Source: Corydoras sp. C115
Taxonomy: Eukaryota; Chordata; Actinopteri; Siluriformes; Callichthyidae
Length of the DNA: 64,000 nucleotides
Assembly (NCBI GenBank): GCA_019802505.1
Contig: JAFMOC010000269.1
Location: 259,501 to 323,500 of the forward strand
Reading direction: 5' to 3'
Shown here in pieces: positions 12,983 through 23,317 of this stretch (positions are counted from its first letter, which is position 1; every line of letters starts with the position of its first letter). The notes beneath the pieces were generated by a model. It was given only the letters and a program-made list of their open reading frames with translations, was not told the DNA's origin and did no database searches. A program made the translations under genes and the position numbers.

Positions 12983-13789
12983 GCGGACCCTAATATAGGA
13001 TAAAGCGGATGGATTTTAATATACAAAACAAGGATTGGGAATCATTATATTATGCTCTGGGTGGATTTCACTCGCTTGCTGCAGGGGGATATCGTCACGG
13101 CTGGAGTAACTGCTCAGCCAATCAGATTTAAGGAGTGGAACCCCAAGCCTAAATATGGTATTCAGCATCACACCGCTGTCCACCTTCTGTTCAGTGTTGG
13201 CATGTTCTCTGTATAACTTGCGTTCATGTATTCGACTCTGTACACTTACTGTGTGTACAGGACTCAACCAAAGGCATGGTGGGAAAGACAGTACGTTCGG
13301 CAGTTTTTCCCGACTGTGCACTTAAAGGACCCAGCGTTCAATGAGCTGCTGACTGAAGCTGGGCTTAAGGTATCCCGATTCGGATTAAGAACTTCAAATG
13401 GAATTCTGGTTCATTTACGGTCTGGATTAAATGAATGTTAACGTGTGATGTTTATGTAGGAGGAGTCCCCTGTGCAGCCGGCCGTGCACAGCCCTGTATC
13501 TCAGGCCCTCGATGAGCTGCGGGGCCACGCGAGGGGCGTGTCCGGACCCACGCTAATTTCCACCCTGCTGGCCTCGGTCGCTGTCATTCTTCTTCTCAAA
13601 ATCATGTTCTCAGGGAGCGCGAGTCCTAAAAACTTAAAGCCCAAACCCGTCGAACATCGAAGCAAAAAACCCAGAGAGTCGAATGAGGCGTCTGAGAGAC
13701 CCCGCGTCGCCTCCAACCGCGGAGCAAAGAAAGAGGTCCCTGAGGAGAGGAAGCTGGATTCAGATCGAAGCCCACGCAAGAGGAAGTGA
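2558..13789 (+). CDS. lmf2: Lipase maturation factor 2 (lmf2), 14 coding exons, 701 aa
   Basis: Multi-pass ER membrane protein of the LMF family (DUF1222); LMF1 is needed for folding of dimeric lipases, and LMF2 is its less-studied paralogue. Coding exons: 2558-2651, 5916-6169, 6775-6803, 7315-7490, 7563-7744, 8313-8442, 8527-8661, 9459-9564, 9676-9772, 10396-10578, 11937-12105, 12408-12519, 13261-13369, 13460-13789. All junctions are GT-AG and phases close, giving 701 aa (human LMF2 about 707). Start: first ATG, followed by a hydrophobic N-terminal segment ending SSLYIQIPG. Family landmarks: WDNLLLETGFLA, SSYGIQHRM, GRPEIIIEGSMD, WWERQYVRQFFPTV, and a basic C-terminal tail ending RKRK, consistent with an ER membrane protein. 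Exon 6 lacks the usual GNxxFFN-like motif (see findings). Intron 1 holds a 75-bp minisatellite; most larger introns contain SINEs. The promoter region carries a hAT insertion. Confidence 0.95.
3039..3800. repeat. 75-bp minisatellite in lmf2 intron 1
   Basis: GAGGTACCTC starts recur at 3039, 3114, 3189, 3264, 3339, 3414 and 3489, exactly 75 bp apart. Each unit contains CGAGATAAAAACACGAGATA and AATATCACCCGAACCAACGA. After 3490 the units become shorter and diverged until about 3800, for roughly ten copies. Because 75 is divisible by three, the antisense strand stays open as a repetitive reading frame, which is not a real gene. Confidence 0.93.
3960..4065 (-). mobile_element. SINE head fragment
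   Basis: Contains AACATGAAACTCCACCCAGA, GGATTCGAACCTGGATCCCC and AGCACTGAGAGG followed by CTAACCACTG, the antisense tRNA-like head of the DANA/Mermaid-like SINE. The rest of lmf2 intron 1 up to about 4900 is featureless AT-rich DNA. Confidence 0.7.
4905..5470 (-). mobile_element. Older SINE interrupted by a younger SINE
   Basis: The older copy covers about 4905-5035 and resumes at about 5375-5470. The younger, better-preserved copy fills about 5036-5374 (CATTCATTATCATCTGCTTT at its start, ACCACTAAGCCACC at its end). The sequence GGGGTCAATTT before and GGGGCTCAATTT after the insert is the likely target duplication. Confidence 0.75.
5644..5670. repeat. Poly-G run after (TG)n
   Basis: A short TG run leads into about 25 consecutive G residues in lmf2 intron 1. 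Homopolymer length is probably unreliable. Confidence 0.8.
6590..6655 (+). mobile_element. SINE 3'-end fragment
   Basis: GCGACCCTAGTAGAGGATTA and CAAGATAATGAGG match the 3' end of the DANA/Mermaid-like SINE; lmf2 intron 2. Confidence 0.6.
6837..7145 (-). mobile_element. SINE copy in lmf2 intron 3
   Basis: Antisense copy from CATTATCTTTCACTTAATCC through GGTTCCCCATGCCCATTAAG to GCTAACCACTAAGCCACAGT. Imperfect flanks resembling CATTTNATAATTT may be a decayed target duplication. Confidence 0.8.
7890..8195 (+). mobile_element. SINE copy in lmf2 intron 5
   Basis: Sense copy with CTCTCAGCACTGGGGATTCG, TTTGCATGTTCTCCCCATGT and a tail GGATTAAGTGGAAGATAATG. The extreme 5' head is lost. Confidence 0.8.
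8950..9070 (-). mobile_element. SINE fragment in lmf2 intron 7
   Basis: CTCAAACCTCTACTAGGGTT and ATAGGGGCAATTTAGAGCCG match the 3' half of the SINE. The remainder of this intron (9075-9458) is AT-rich with nothing recognisable. Confidence 0.6.
9985..10265. mobile_element. Two abutting opposite SINE fragments in lmf2 intron 9
   Basis: 9985-10095 is an antisense head part (CTGTGGGAGGAAATTGGAGA to CACTGTGCCACCC). 10097-10265 is a sense copy (CATGTTCTCCCCGTGTCCAA to CCCCTCTATAGTGTATG). Their tRNA-like heads face each other. Confidence 0.65.
11454..11773 (-). mobile_element. SINE copy in lmf2 intron 10 with target duplication
   Basis: Near-complete antisense copy (TTATCTCCCGCTTTATCCTC to AAGCCACTGTGCCACCC). 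Flanks TAACTGCAGACT (11442-11453) and TAACTGCAGTCT (11774-11785) form a 12-bp duplication with one mismatch. Confidence 0.88.
12725..13015 (+). mobile_element. SINE 3' part with expanded poly-C
   Basis: Sense copy from TCCTCCCACAGTCCAAAAAC to ATAGGATAAAGCGGATGG in lmf2 intron 12. The normally short C run is expanded to two blocks at about 12902-12981, and the segment GACCCTAATATAGGA occurs twice, which suggests slippage or an assembly artefact. Confidence 0.8.
13058..13165 (+). repeat. Fragment of unnamed repeat family (copy 1)
   Basis: Contains CTGCTCAGCCAATCAGATTT followed by AAGGAGTGGAACC, shared with 39672-39757, 41240-41462 and 48945-49118. See the finding on this family. Confidence 0.55.
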
Positions 13790-15600
13790 GCTCCGTCAGG
13801 CCGGCTTCATCTCCATCCTCCTCTGAAAGGGACGGGGGGTGTTCTCAGGTGTTCTCCTCTGTGGACATCAGGCATCAAATGCATTTGCGTAACAAAAAAA
13901 ATCCATCCCCTTTTTTAAAATATAATGATGTGTTTGCGTCCTCGCTGTTGTACTGAGAGTGTAAACATCGTAGCTTCCTGTCACAGCTTTAAGTAAACAC
14001 GCTCGTCGTCTTTGGAAACACATCCGATCTGTTTAATCTTCCTGAAAGAGCTCCCAAGCGTGTTTCCTGCTGAACCTGGGTGTGTTTGCAAAAAGCCTGA
14101 GAGTCGGTGTGAACAGACTCCTCCATTCACACGGCTCATGTTTAAACCAGCTCTCACCTGATGATGTCTGTTTGAAATGTCTGTTTTCTAACATCACAAT
14201 TTTCAGAAATATAAAGAGATTTTTCAGAGTCAGTGCTATTTTTACTTTATTTATTATAAATTAATTAGAATGACGCCATATAATCTTTAATGAGATGGAG
14301 TGAGTAGGTAAGTAAAGAGAGTTATAGATTGATGCTGCAGTTTCCAACCATTTACCCTGCCCCCCCTCCAATAATGACCCACAAAATGCCCCCCTACTAA
14401 TTTAACCTCGTAGTACACATTAAATATCAATAACAGCACAGCTCACTATGAGGACTCAGATTAGAGGTGTGCTCATTATTCCTGTCAGAGTTCCGCTTTG
14501 CACACAGCACTGAGGGTGACTTTAAACATGTGAAGTCTTAAGTGTATGTTCTTTACTCCAAAATCATTTTTGGGTGACTGGACATTGATTTGTGTTTTTG
14601 AGCACTGAGCCTGAACTTTACAGGACCAGCAGGTGGCGCTGTAACACTGCCATGAGTTCATTTTGCAGATGCTTTTATCCAAAGCGCTTTACAAATATCC
14701 AAACTTAATGTTGGGAACAACAGAACCCGGTTTGATACAGGCCTCCCTGAGTAATGAGAGTTATTAAAAAGAGCAGCAGGATTCTGTAACAACGTTGTAG
14801 ATGTGAGATTAAATTAAATTAAATTACTTCTAATAAAGCAATCAGGTTGTGTATTAATCTGAATAAACTACATAAAGAGGTGTTATGAGTCCCGGCGTGT
14901 AGTGGAGTACAGCTCCACCTCTTTACGTGATTTATTCACAATAATACACAGCCTCGAGTGTCTGTTTGCTTTAATAAAACACAAACACACTATAATAAAA
15001 ACAAAAAAAAACTTTGAAACACTGCTATCTAGTGGCCAAATTACAGATCACAGTTTATTAAACAGCCTAAAATTACTAATTAAATATTAATGACGTATTT
15101 ATCAGTGAAACCCCTGCATTCACGCCTTCTGTGATATCTAAAAAGGCTACATAGTTACGTTTGCAAAAATGTCAACAATTTTAATTTCTTTACATTTCGT
15201 CATATTTTCCTGAAATATTAAAACTGCTGCTCCTTTATTTATCACAGTGATGAAATGTATTGAGTCACTTCCCTTTGATCTGCTCTTCTAGATTAATTAA
15301 ATCAAATTGCGTTCAGCATTAAACTGCATTCCATTCGGGTTTCTTACAAACCGCTGGCTGTTGTGCCCAAAACATGGGCTTGGCATCCACTTCATCCTTG
15401 ACAGACTGTCATCATGAATAATAATGACTGCATTGTGAATATTCATGTCTTTAGAACCCGTACAAACCCAGAGTAACAACGAGAAGATGTGAGCATAGCT
15501 CATTACCTGATCTAATCTGTGAGTGAAGCACAGTGAGGTCAATCTCAGGTCCTGACCTTAATTCAGTAGAAATGTTACAGAAAGACCTGAAGCATAAAGT
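13790..15600. other. lmf2 3' flank and intergenic DNA
   Basis: Begins with the lmf2 3' UTR; I could not place a clear AATAAA. An antisense L2-type 3' tail (GCAGATGCTTTTATCCAAAG) lies at 14660-14700. 14871-15075 is a copy of the stem-loop repeat family. The rest, including 15100-15600, holds no exon or repeat that I recognise. Confidence 0.5.
14871..15075 (+). repeat. Stem-loop repeat family (copy 2)
   Basis: Nearly identical over about 110 bp to 48221-48340. Perfect 10-bp inverted arms TAAAGAGGTG (14873-14882) and CACCTCTTTA (14916-14925) bracket a 33-nt loop with GAGTCCCGGCGTGTAGTGG. Downstream, TCTAGTGGCCAAATTACAGA is shared with the copy near 40715. Confidence 0.65.
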
Positions 15601-15629
15601 TTAGAACAGGAAACACGTAACGTTAGAAA

Positions 15630-15723
15630 TGACCTTCGTAGCATGCCCGCCTTTCAGGTTCGAAGCCTGATCTGGGTGGAGTTTGTGTGGGTTTCCTCCG
15701 GGACTTTCGGTTTTGCCCTTATG

Positions 15724-15759
<36 letters not shown>

Positions 15760-15895
15760 CCAGTGATAGATTGGCGACCTGTACTGGGTGTATCTTCCCA
15801 GCGCCCGAAATGTTCTCCCCTGGATGGGCATGGAGAACCCCCCCCCCCCCCCCCCCCCCCGTGACCCAAATGAGGATTAGAGGGAGATAATGAAA
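15630..15895 (+). mobile_element. SINE copy with (TG)n and poly-C expansion
   Basis: Sense copy from GCATGCCCGCCTTTCAGGTT to GAGGGAGATAATGAAATGAG. The internal TG tract (15726-15758) and C tract (15837-15860) are expanded. Confidence 0.8.
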
Positions 15896-16055
15896 TGAGA
15901 TGACAATTATAGTATTAAGTGATATAAATACAAACAGTCCACAGATCCCTGACCCCTGACCCCCTGACCTGAGCGTAACCTGCATCCAGTTTCATTCTGA
16001 CAGATGAATCATAATTGCATTGTGACGTGGACAGAGTTGTGACGTGTGAGCTGAC

Positions 16056-16168
16056 GGGGTGAGTGAGTGAGTGAGTGAGTGAGTGAGTGAGTGAGCGGCG
16101 TGTGGAAAGTGGAATGTGGTTTTGGACAAAACCCAAGTGTCAGTGCGCCTCAGGCTTCAGGAGGAAAG

Positions 16169-16205
<37 letters not shown>
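16056..16205. repeat. (GTGA)n and (GA)n microsatellites upstream of kitlg
   Basis: About ten GTGA units at 16056-16095 and a GA run at 16171-16205, ending about 140 bp before the kitlg start codon, probably in the promoter or 5' UTR. Confidence 0.85.
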
Positions 16206-16206
<1 letters not shown>

Positions 16207-16343
16207 CCGTCCCTCCAGGACTCCAGAACGCTGGCGGTTCCTGACGGCGGGCGGGAGGTTCTTGTGGGATCATGCCTGCATACCAGTGTCCGCGCGGAGG
16301 AGCCCGCTGAAGACCGAGCTGTGTCTGAGGTCCTGCGGTCCAC

Positions 16344-19056
16344 ATGAAGGAGCTGAAGGTAGGTGTACCCTGCGCTCCGTGCGCTCCCTGCACTCCGGCG
16401 GCTGGGCAGGTGCGCACTCTGCTGTCTTCATCACACAGAGCTGGAGTTCAGGTTCTCTTCTACTCACAGAACGGGAGGTACGCGTGTGTGTTGGTGTTGC
16501 TGTGTTCGGGCCTGGGGGCCTGTTCTGCTGGTTTTGGGAGCCCGCTGACCGACGATGTGGCCACTTTAGACCTTCTGGTGAGATTCTTCATCTCTCTGAA
16601 CCTTTCCTCACAGCTGCCTCCAGATCATAGAATCATTTACTGAAGAACAAACTGCAGGAGGCAGGAGCTTTTTTCATTCCTCAGTGTGATGTTCAGTAGA
16701 TGTTATGATGTGTCTGAAGGTGATGTTGCTCATGTTTTCATCTCTGATCTGGGATGAGAGCATCTGGTTGAGTTCAGTTTTATTTCATCTTAAATGTTTT
16801 GCCGTCGTATTGTTCTGTACTTAACTTACTCGACCGTATCTTAATGAACCTCGCTTCGTTCATGGGGTTCATGTTGGAACAGAACAGGACCTTCCCTAAA
16901 CTGTCTAAAGTTTTAAGTACTGGCACTAATTTTAAGAGCATTTAACACCTGAATTAAAAAATTGTCCCAGTAATTTGGTCTGTATTACCAACTCCACAAA
17001 CACGCTTCTGATTGTTATAGTTTTGACCGTGCTACGGAATAATACATTTTTAAAAGCCCTTATTTAAAAAATCCATCAAACAGTTTCTACAAAATAAAAG
17101 AGGAGATGTTGAGTTTTTTGTGGATTGTGATGCAGTTATAATGTGTGTTATGTTTCTTTTTCAAATCCAACAGAAGGAGAACATTCCAAAGGATTACAGA
17201 ATTCGCATTCGTTATATTTCCAAAGCTGTGGTGAGTTGATATCAGTTACATCAGTATCATACACCTGACCCACAGTGAATATTACTCATAGTTAAAAATC
17301 CTTTTTAAAAATCCATAGTTAAAACTCCTTTTTTAAACCAAAAATTAATCATTCAGTTAATTAATGTAATATTTTTGTATCTTATTCAGTCATCAAACGG
17401 CTTTTTAATAATTACAGTGTCAAAAAAGAAAGAAATGGTGGTGCAGTGGTCAACACGTTCTCCTAAGATTCTAAGATTTTCTCCCACAGTCCAAAAACGT
17501 GGATTCAAGGTGAACTGGCTGCTTCAAATTGCCCCTACCTAAATAGTTCCTGTATAGTGTGTGCCAGCGCTTGAAACATTCTCCCCTGAATCAGAATACA
17601 AATTAAATTTGTAGCTGTTGCTGATGTTTAGGTCAAACAAAAAGAGTCTACTATAACAATATGAACATTATTATAACGTTCTAATCAGATGTTCTCTTTG
17701 TGATGCTAACTGTATTTGGGAGTTTGACTGATCTTTAAAATATTAGACCTTATTTAAATTAGGCCTCTGTAAATTAATTCATTGAGTTAACTTCTATAAA
17801 TTCATTACAGTTATTTTTTATATGTACATGTTTTAAAGTAATGAAAACATATCATGTGAAAGTCCTTAAGATCACTAATGCACCCTGGGTAACGTCTAAG
17901 TAACTAAAGGCCTTACTTGCATTGGCTTATGTTAATGAGTCCACCATTAAAATAATTACTAAAGAACAATCTCTGTTCTTTAAATGAATGAGAATGCCCT
18001 CTCACACCTGATTGAGTATGTTGATCGATCTAAACCCCAGACCTAACCCTTCATCACACACCTCACACACACCTCCGGGTTTCATTCTGTATTCAGTGAT
18101 CTACAGCTTTGTTTAATCTGAATACAGAAGACTCGAGGATTAAAGGAACTCAAAGTAATGTTACTTTATTTCTGTCATTTACAAATGATCTGTTGTTGAG
18201 GACTTTAAAGGTGTTTATTTGCAGTTCGGGGTTTGGACAGTTTTGGTGACTGTAGGTTTAAGTGAGTGAGTAAATACCTGAAGTAATCAAACAGGTGAGA
18301 TAAGCACTTATGTAACATGGTCTAGGGTTACTCTGAACACATATTCTTCAGGCATGATGGGAAATATACTGCAGTATTTATAGTCACTGAAATAGATGTT
18401 TATATGTTTGGTTCTTTTATAATGTTTTACTCATACACAGTCGCTCATACACATACACAGAGATTTCATATTTTGTTTTAAGAAATAAATCTAATCTGGT
18501 ATGTACTGCTGCAGACACAGCGTGGTGTGCTGCACAAAAACCTAATTATGTTCGTTAGATTTTTAATTATGACTGAACATGATACCCAACTGCTTGTTCA
18601 AGCCCTAGTCTTATCCCGGCTTGATTATTGTAATGCACTACTTGCCGGTATCCCAACTTCCACCATCAGACCTCTTCAACTAATTCAAAACTCTGCAGCC
18701 CGACTCGTGTTTAACCCCCAAGAACTCATGTCACTGCATTACTCACTTCCCTCCATTGGCTTCCTGTAGCTGCTCGCATTCAGTACAAGTCGCTGACTCT
18801 GGCATACAGAACCATTTCTGGATCTTCCCCCTCTTACCTTCACTCTATCTTTTCAAAATACACTCCGACTCGTTCACTTCGCTCCAGTGATGATTGTCGC
18901 CTGGCGATTCCACCTCACCGAGGAGCTAATTCTCATTCTGTGGCGTTCACCACTGCAAAATGGTGGAACGATCTTCCCAACTCTGTCCGTAAGGCAGAAT
19001 CTCTAAACAGTTTTAAGAAACTACTTAAGACGCATCTATTTACCAAATACCTGTTA

Positions 19057-19088
<32 letters not shown>

Positions 19089-20055
19089 TAAAAAGGAGGG
19101 GGGGGGGCGCAGCTTCGAATAACAATCAGGTTTGACGAACTTGCAGTATAGTTGGTTTTCTCCATGGCTTCTGACTTGTGGTGTTCTCATTTGTAAGTCG
19201 CTTTGGATAAAAGCGTCTGCTAAATGACTAAATGTAAATGTAATTAGTGTGAGGGGGAAGTTTCTAATGCGTTGAGTTTACATGTTCTCTGTGTGAGTTT
19301 TTTTTTTGTTTTCTCCGGTTTCTTCCTATGGTCCAAAAACAAGATATAGATTAAAGGTGAATCGACTGCTCTGAATTGCCTCTATAAAGTGTGAGTGTGT
19401 GAGTGAGTGCGTGTCCTAAGATGGATTGGCACCCTGTCTCATTAAACATGCACTAATGTTTAAACTGATTTAAAAAATGAAACCCTAATTAATCTGGTCT
19501 TAATTAAAAGCCAGAGGTGGGTGTGTTTAGGGCAACTATACTGTTATGTCTGAAAGATCAGATGAGATTCACAGCTGTACTCATGTTCTAGGTGTGTCAA
19601 AGACAGAGTGTACTAGGTGTGTCTAATAAAGTGGCCAGTGATGGTGTACAGCCTTAATAATCCCAAAACCTCCAATCAGAGGATCCAGGGGTGTCTGTTT
19701 GTTGGTCAGTGAAATGGAGAGATTGAAACATTAATTAACTCATTTAATTTGTATTTCTTCATATAGAGTTGTTATCTGGAACGTTTCATGTTGTTTGTTG
19801 ACCGTTCTCGAACCCTGATTTTATATTCTTATTTTAAAGGGAGGGCCGTGTTGGCTCCATCTGAACCTGTTTCCCCTCGAGAGCAGTCTGAAGAACCTGG
19901 CCCTGAAGTTTGGAAATCTTTCAACCAACAGAGAGAACATCACGATGTTCATAACGATGCTGAAGGGGCTTCGCTTCACCATCGATAACGAGGAGCTGGT
20001 GAGAGCTGTCTGTGTCTGTGTGTGTGTCTGTGTGTGTGTCTGTGTGTGTGTCTGT

Positions 20056-20105
<50 letters not shown>

Positions 20106-20575
20106 AAGCTGGTGAGATCTGAATAATTAGTCCCTCATCTCTGCATTAATACAATTCCTACACTTCTTCACTAAAGCTACAAACCTGCACCCAGCTCAAA
20201 ATCAGAAACCTTTATAACTTGGTAAAATACATCTGTACATGTGTATATATGTTGTACATATGTTTAGTGGTGTAGCGGTCAGCAGCTCCGCCTCTCACAC
20301 TGAGGATCCAGGTTCGGATTCAGATCTGAGTGAGGTTTGCATGTTCTCCTGTCTGGGTTTCCTTCAGGTTCTCCAGTTTCCTCCCAAAGTCCAAAATAAT
20401 GGATTCAAGGTGAATTGGCTCCTATAGAGTGTGTGCCTAGTGATGTGATAGTGGACCCCCCCCCATCCTCATTGACCCTACTAAAGGATTAGAGCAAAAG
20501 ATAATGAGATGAAATGTGTTTGTTAGGTTTCAGTTGATTGTTCCAGTTTTAGTCGTAGTGCTTTGTACAGTAATG

Positions 20576-20656
<81 letters not shown>

Positions 20657-21165
20657 GTAAATCAAAACACTTTAGGTAACAAAGCAGTCAATCCCACGGA
20701 AAAATACAGAAAGTCTAAAGTAAGTTTCTGAGAGTTCCCTATCCTCTGGAATGAGTAAGCATCATCATCAGGGCTGCTGCCGTGACGGTGTGTAACTGTA
20801 CAGGTTCATACAAGATAATAAATGTTTAAAATACACCCTCAGCTGAAATTAAGGAACACACCCTATTACTCTGTTTCCCATTCAGGAGACACGTTTATCC
20901 AAAGGGACGTACAAATCAGAACACCAACATCAGCAGTTACAGCATCTGCATCATCACAGTATTTAGCTTTCTGGCTGAGGTCTTATTAACGATTCGAATG
21001 CTCCCTGAACAGCTGCATCTCAATATGAGCCTGAAAAAATCCCACGTGGCAGGGGAGAACATGGCAGGGGAGAACGTGGCAGGGGAGAACGTGGCAGGGG
21101 AGAACGTGGCAGGCGCCGGGGCAGATACACCCAGGACAGGGCGCCAGTCCGTTGCTGGGCGCACA

Positions 21166-21217
<52 letters not shown>

Positions 21218-21851
21218 ATAATTTAGGTAGGGACAATTAAGAGCAGCTAATTCACCTTGAGTCCGTATTTTTGGATGTTAAATTAATTGAAAGGTTTGAT
21301 GCTGCTTAATTACTTTAATGAGAATTGACTCTAAACTCATTATCTTAATGAATCAGACTTCGGGGCAAAATTCAAATGGAGAAGTAAATAGAATCAGAAC
21401 ATAGTTCCTGCTCTGAGAACCATTACCTGTTTCTTTTCTGAAGGTAGTTCAGGTGAAAGATGAGACAACCCCCACCCCCACCCCGAGGTCACCCATCCAT
21501 CACAGAGCAGTTCCTCAAACATCCATACACACATTCCACTGTAAGAGCAACGCAGTGTTTTCTGTTCACTCAAATCATTTCAGACAGGGGGAGACACCCA
21601 CACACACGTGGAAAGAACATGCAAACTCCACACGGCCTGGACTGGTTCACCCCAGAACCCAGAACCCAGAACCCAGAACCCAAAACCCAAAACCCAGAAC
21701 CTTTTTGTTGTGAGGAAGTGAAATTTCTGTTTTTACAAATAATTAAATCAAATAGTTCTTGATGTGTTCATTATACATCGCATTCTCATTATCTTCCACC
21801 TAATCCTCTACTTAGATCACGACAGGGCGGTTCCCCATACCCATACCCATG

Positions 21852-21886
<35 letters not shown>

Positions 21887-22377
21887 GCCCATACCCGTAC
21901 CCATTTGGGAAAGAACTTTCAGGAACTAGGCAGATACACACAGGACAGGACAGGGCATCAGTCCATCACTTGCCACACTCTATATGGGGCAATTAAGTGC
22001 AACCAATTCACCTTAATTCCATGTTTTTGGACTGTGGGAGGAAACCAAATTGGTATTAGAATCTGGATCCCCAGCACTGAGAGGAGAACATGCTAACCAT
22101 CATGCTGCCTCTTATAGTTTACATATTTCATTTTAAAAACTTTAAAATGTTTTATTGTTTTGTCAGGAGGTGACGATGCAGATGTTTAAATGTCATTACC
22201 GGACTGCGAGGTGGTCCACCAGGCGTTATTTTGATCACGTTAAGGAGCTGCTCAGCATGTCTTCCTCAACGCCTCACCAGTTTCACTGCACACCACCGCC
22301 GTGTCGCATCTCCACGGCAGAGTCGGCCACACCGGGTAAGCTTCGAACCGAAACACAACCAATCATAAACACAGTAA

Positions 22378-22416
<39 letters not shown>

Positions 22417-23317
22417 CATCATCAGTTCCAGCTGAGCTCCGTTCATGAATCCTCTGGGTCTGAGTGTACTGCTGTGCTTCTCAGATAAACTTGTGAAGGA
22501 AGTAATGATTCCCAGCGTGCTCTGTCTCCTCATCGTACCCTGCGCCGCCGTGCTGCTCATCTTCATCAGAAGAAGAGTTAAGCATTTTAACATTCATTCT
22601 TCATTATCTTCCGCTTTGTCCTATATTAGGGTCGCGGGGGGGTTCCCCATGCCCATCCAGGGGAGAACATTTTTGGCGCTGGGCAGATACACCCAGAACA
22701 GGGCGCCAATCTATCACTGGGCACACACTCACTCACACACACACACACACACTCTTTATGGGGCAATTTGGAGAACTCAATTGACTTGATCCATGTTTTT
22801 GGACTGTGGGAGGAAACCGGAGAACCCGGAGGAAACCCACGCGGACACGGGGAGAACATGGAAACCCAGATGGGGATTCGAACCGGGAATCCCTAGTGCT
22901 GAGAGTAGAACATGCTAAACCACTAAGCCACCCTGCTGCCGCATTTTAACATGATCTGTAAATCTTTGTAAAGTTAAAAACCTGCATCTGATTTTGGAAC
23001 CTTTGATGGTTGCAGGTGCGGTGTGGACCCAGCCGCTGTGGCCGCGAGGCCGGGTGCACCGAGCACGGCGCCGATCCGCAGAACGATCCCGAGGCCCGCG
23101 GGCTTGGCTCACACGGCGAATGCCGTTCTCAGCCTGAACAATACAGGTGTGATCACCTCCATTCAGACGTCCTAAAGGCCACAGGGCTAAAGGTTTTCAG
23201 CAATGACAAAGCAAACATGTGTGTAAACAAGACCTGACACATGCCTTCCTTTGTTCCCTGTCCCCTCCCCTCAGGGTGCAGCACAATGGTTCTGAGGTTG
23301 AAGACACAGCAGTTTAA
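16344..23317 (+). CDS. kitlg: Kit ligand (stem cell factor)-like cytokine, 8 coding exons, 257 aa
   Basis: Membrane-anchored short-chain helical cytokine for the KIT receptor tyrosine kinase, which supports pigment, germ and blood-cell precursors in vertebrates. Exons: 16344-16358, 16470-16577, 17174-17230, 19840-19998, 22167-22335, 22485-22576, 23016-23146, 23275-23317; GT-AG throughout, phases close. The 5-codon first exon (MKELK) matches the known KITLG layout (human MKKTQ). Then come a signal peptide, NIPKDYRIRIRYISKAV (human LPKDYMITLKYV), CWLHLNLFPLESSL, KFGNLS, FKCHY and CTPPPC. Two N-glycosylation sequons (NLS, NIT). One transmembrane segment (SVLCLLIVPCAAVLLIFI) ends RRR. The cytoplasmic tail ends EDTAV; a C-terminal valine is known to be an export signal in mammalian KITLG and supports the chosen frame of the last two exons. 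The stalk is only about 20 residues. CSF1 or FLT3LG are less likely. The a/b paralogue is not decided. Confidence 0.82.
17437..17590 (+). mobile_element. Decayed SINE in kitlg intron 3
   Basis: GGTGGTGCAGTGGTCAACAC, TCTCCCACAGTCCAAAAACG and GCGCTTGAAACATTCTCCCC match head, core and 3' part; internal deletions. Confidence 0.65.
18570..19243 (+). mobile_element. L2-type LINE 3' fragment
   Basis: The translation shows the terminal reverse-transcriptase region of fish L2/Maui-type LINEs (ALVLSRLDYCNALLAGIP, LIQNSAARLVFN; in another frame KWWNDLPNSVRKAESL). It is followed by the L2 3' tail GTCGCTTTGGATAAAAGCGT and CTGCTAAATGACTAAATGTA. The frame is broken (stop after GFL near 18767) and a poly-A/poly-G insertion lies at 19057-19108. 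Dead, 5'-truncated copy in kitlg intron 3. Confidence 0.85.
19255..19445 (+). mobile_element. Decayed SINE in kitlg intron 3
   Basis: GAGTTTACATGTTCTCTGTG, a T-run, TCCTATGGTCCAAAAACAAG and GATGGATTGGCACCCTGTCT. It follows directly on the L2 fragment. Confidence 0.65.
20005..20102. repeat. (TG)n microsatellite at a kitlg exon border
   Basis: A compound TGTGTGTC/(TG)n tract begins about 10 bp after the exon 4 donor (19999). Length variation here lies close enough to touch splicing. Confidence 0.85.
20268..20512 (+). mobile_element. SINE copy in kitlg intron 4
   Basis: GGTGTAGCGGTCAGCAGCTC to AGCAAAAGATAATGAGATGA; the middle is partly deleted. Confidence 0.7.
20577..20652. repeat. (CA)n microsatellite
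   Basis: About 37 CA units followed by ATATATG in kitlg intron 4. Confidence 0.95.
21040..21275 (-). mobile_element. SINE fragment with 15-bp internal tandem repeat
   Basis: GGCAGGGGAGAACGT is repeated four to five times (21049-21112) where the family normally has GGGGAGAACG once. Then come GCAGATACACCCAGGACAGG, a (CA)n run (21170-21214) and AGCAGCTAATTCACCTTGAG. Confidence 0.75.
21785..22113 (-). mobile_element. SINE copy with (CCCATA)n expansion
   Basis: CATTATCTTCCACCTAATCC to GCTAACCATCATGCTGCC. The CCCATGCC segment is expanded into a hexanucleotide tract at 21836-21903. A CAGAACC heptamer tract lies just upstream at 21655-21700. Confidence 0.75.
22378..22425. repeat. (TCA)n microsatellite in kitlg intron 5
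   Basis: About 12-15 TCA units fill one third of the 149-bp intron between exon 5 (ends 22335) and exon 6 (starts 22485). Confidence 0.9.
22594..22940 (-). mobile_element. SINE directly behind a kitlg splice donor
   Basis: Near-complete antisense copy flanked by a perfect 12-bp duplication GCATTTTAACAT (22582-22593 and 22941-22952). The insertion starts 17 bp after the last base of exon 6 (22576), whose donor GTTAAG is weak. Confidence 0.9.

Noticed and set aside
13790..16343. ncaph2 or sco2 expected next to lmf2 by human gene order
   Set aside because: No matching exon found here or before tymp; absence is by eye only.
16091..16630. 179-residue frame over the kitlg 5' end
   Set aside because: Runs through a GA microsatellite and the exon 1-2 intron in another frame; the spliced kitlg model explains the locus.
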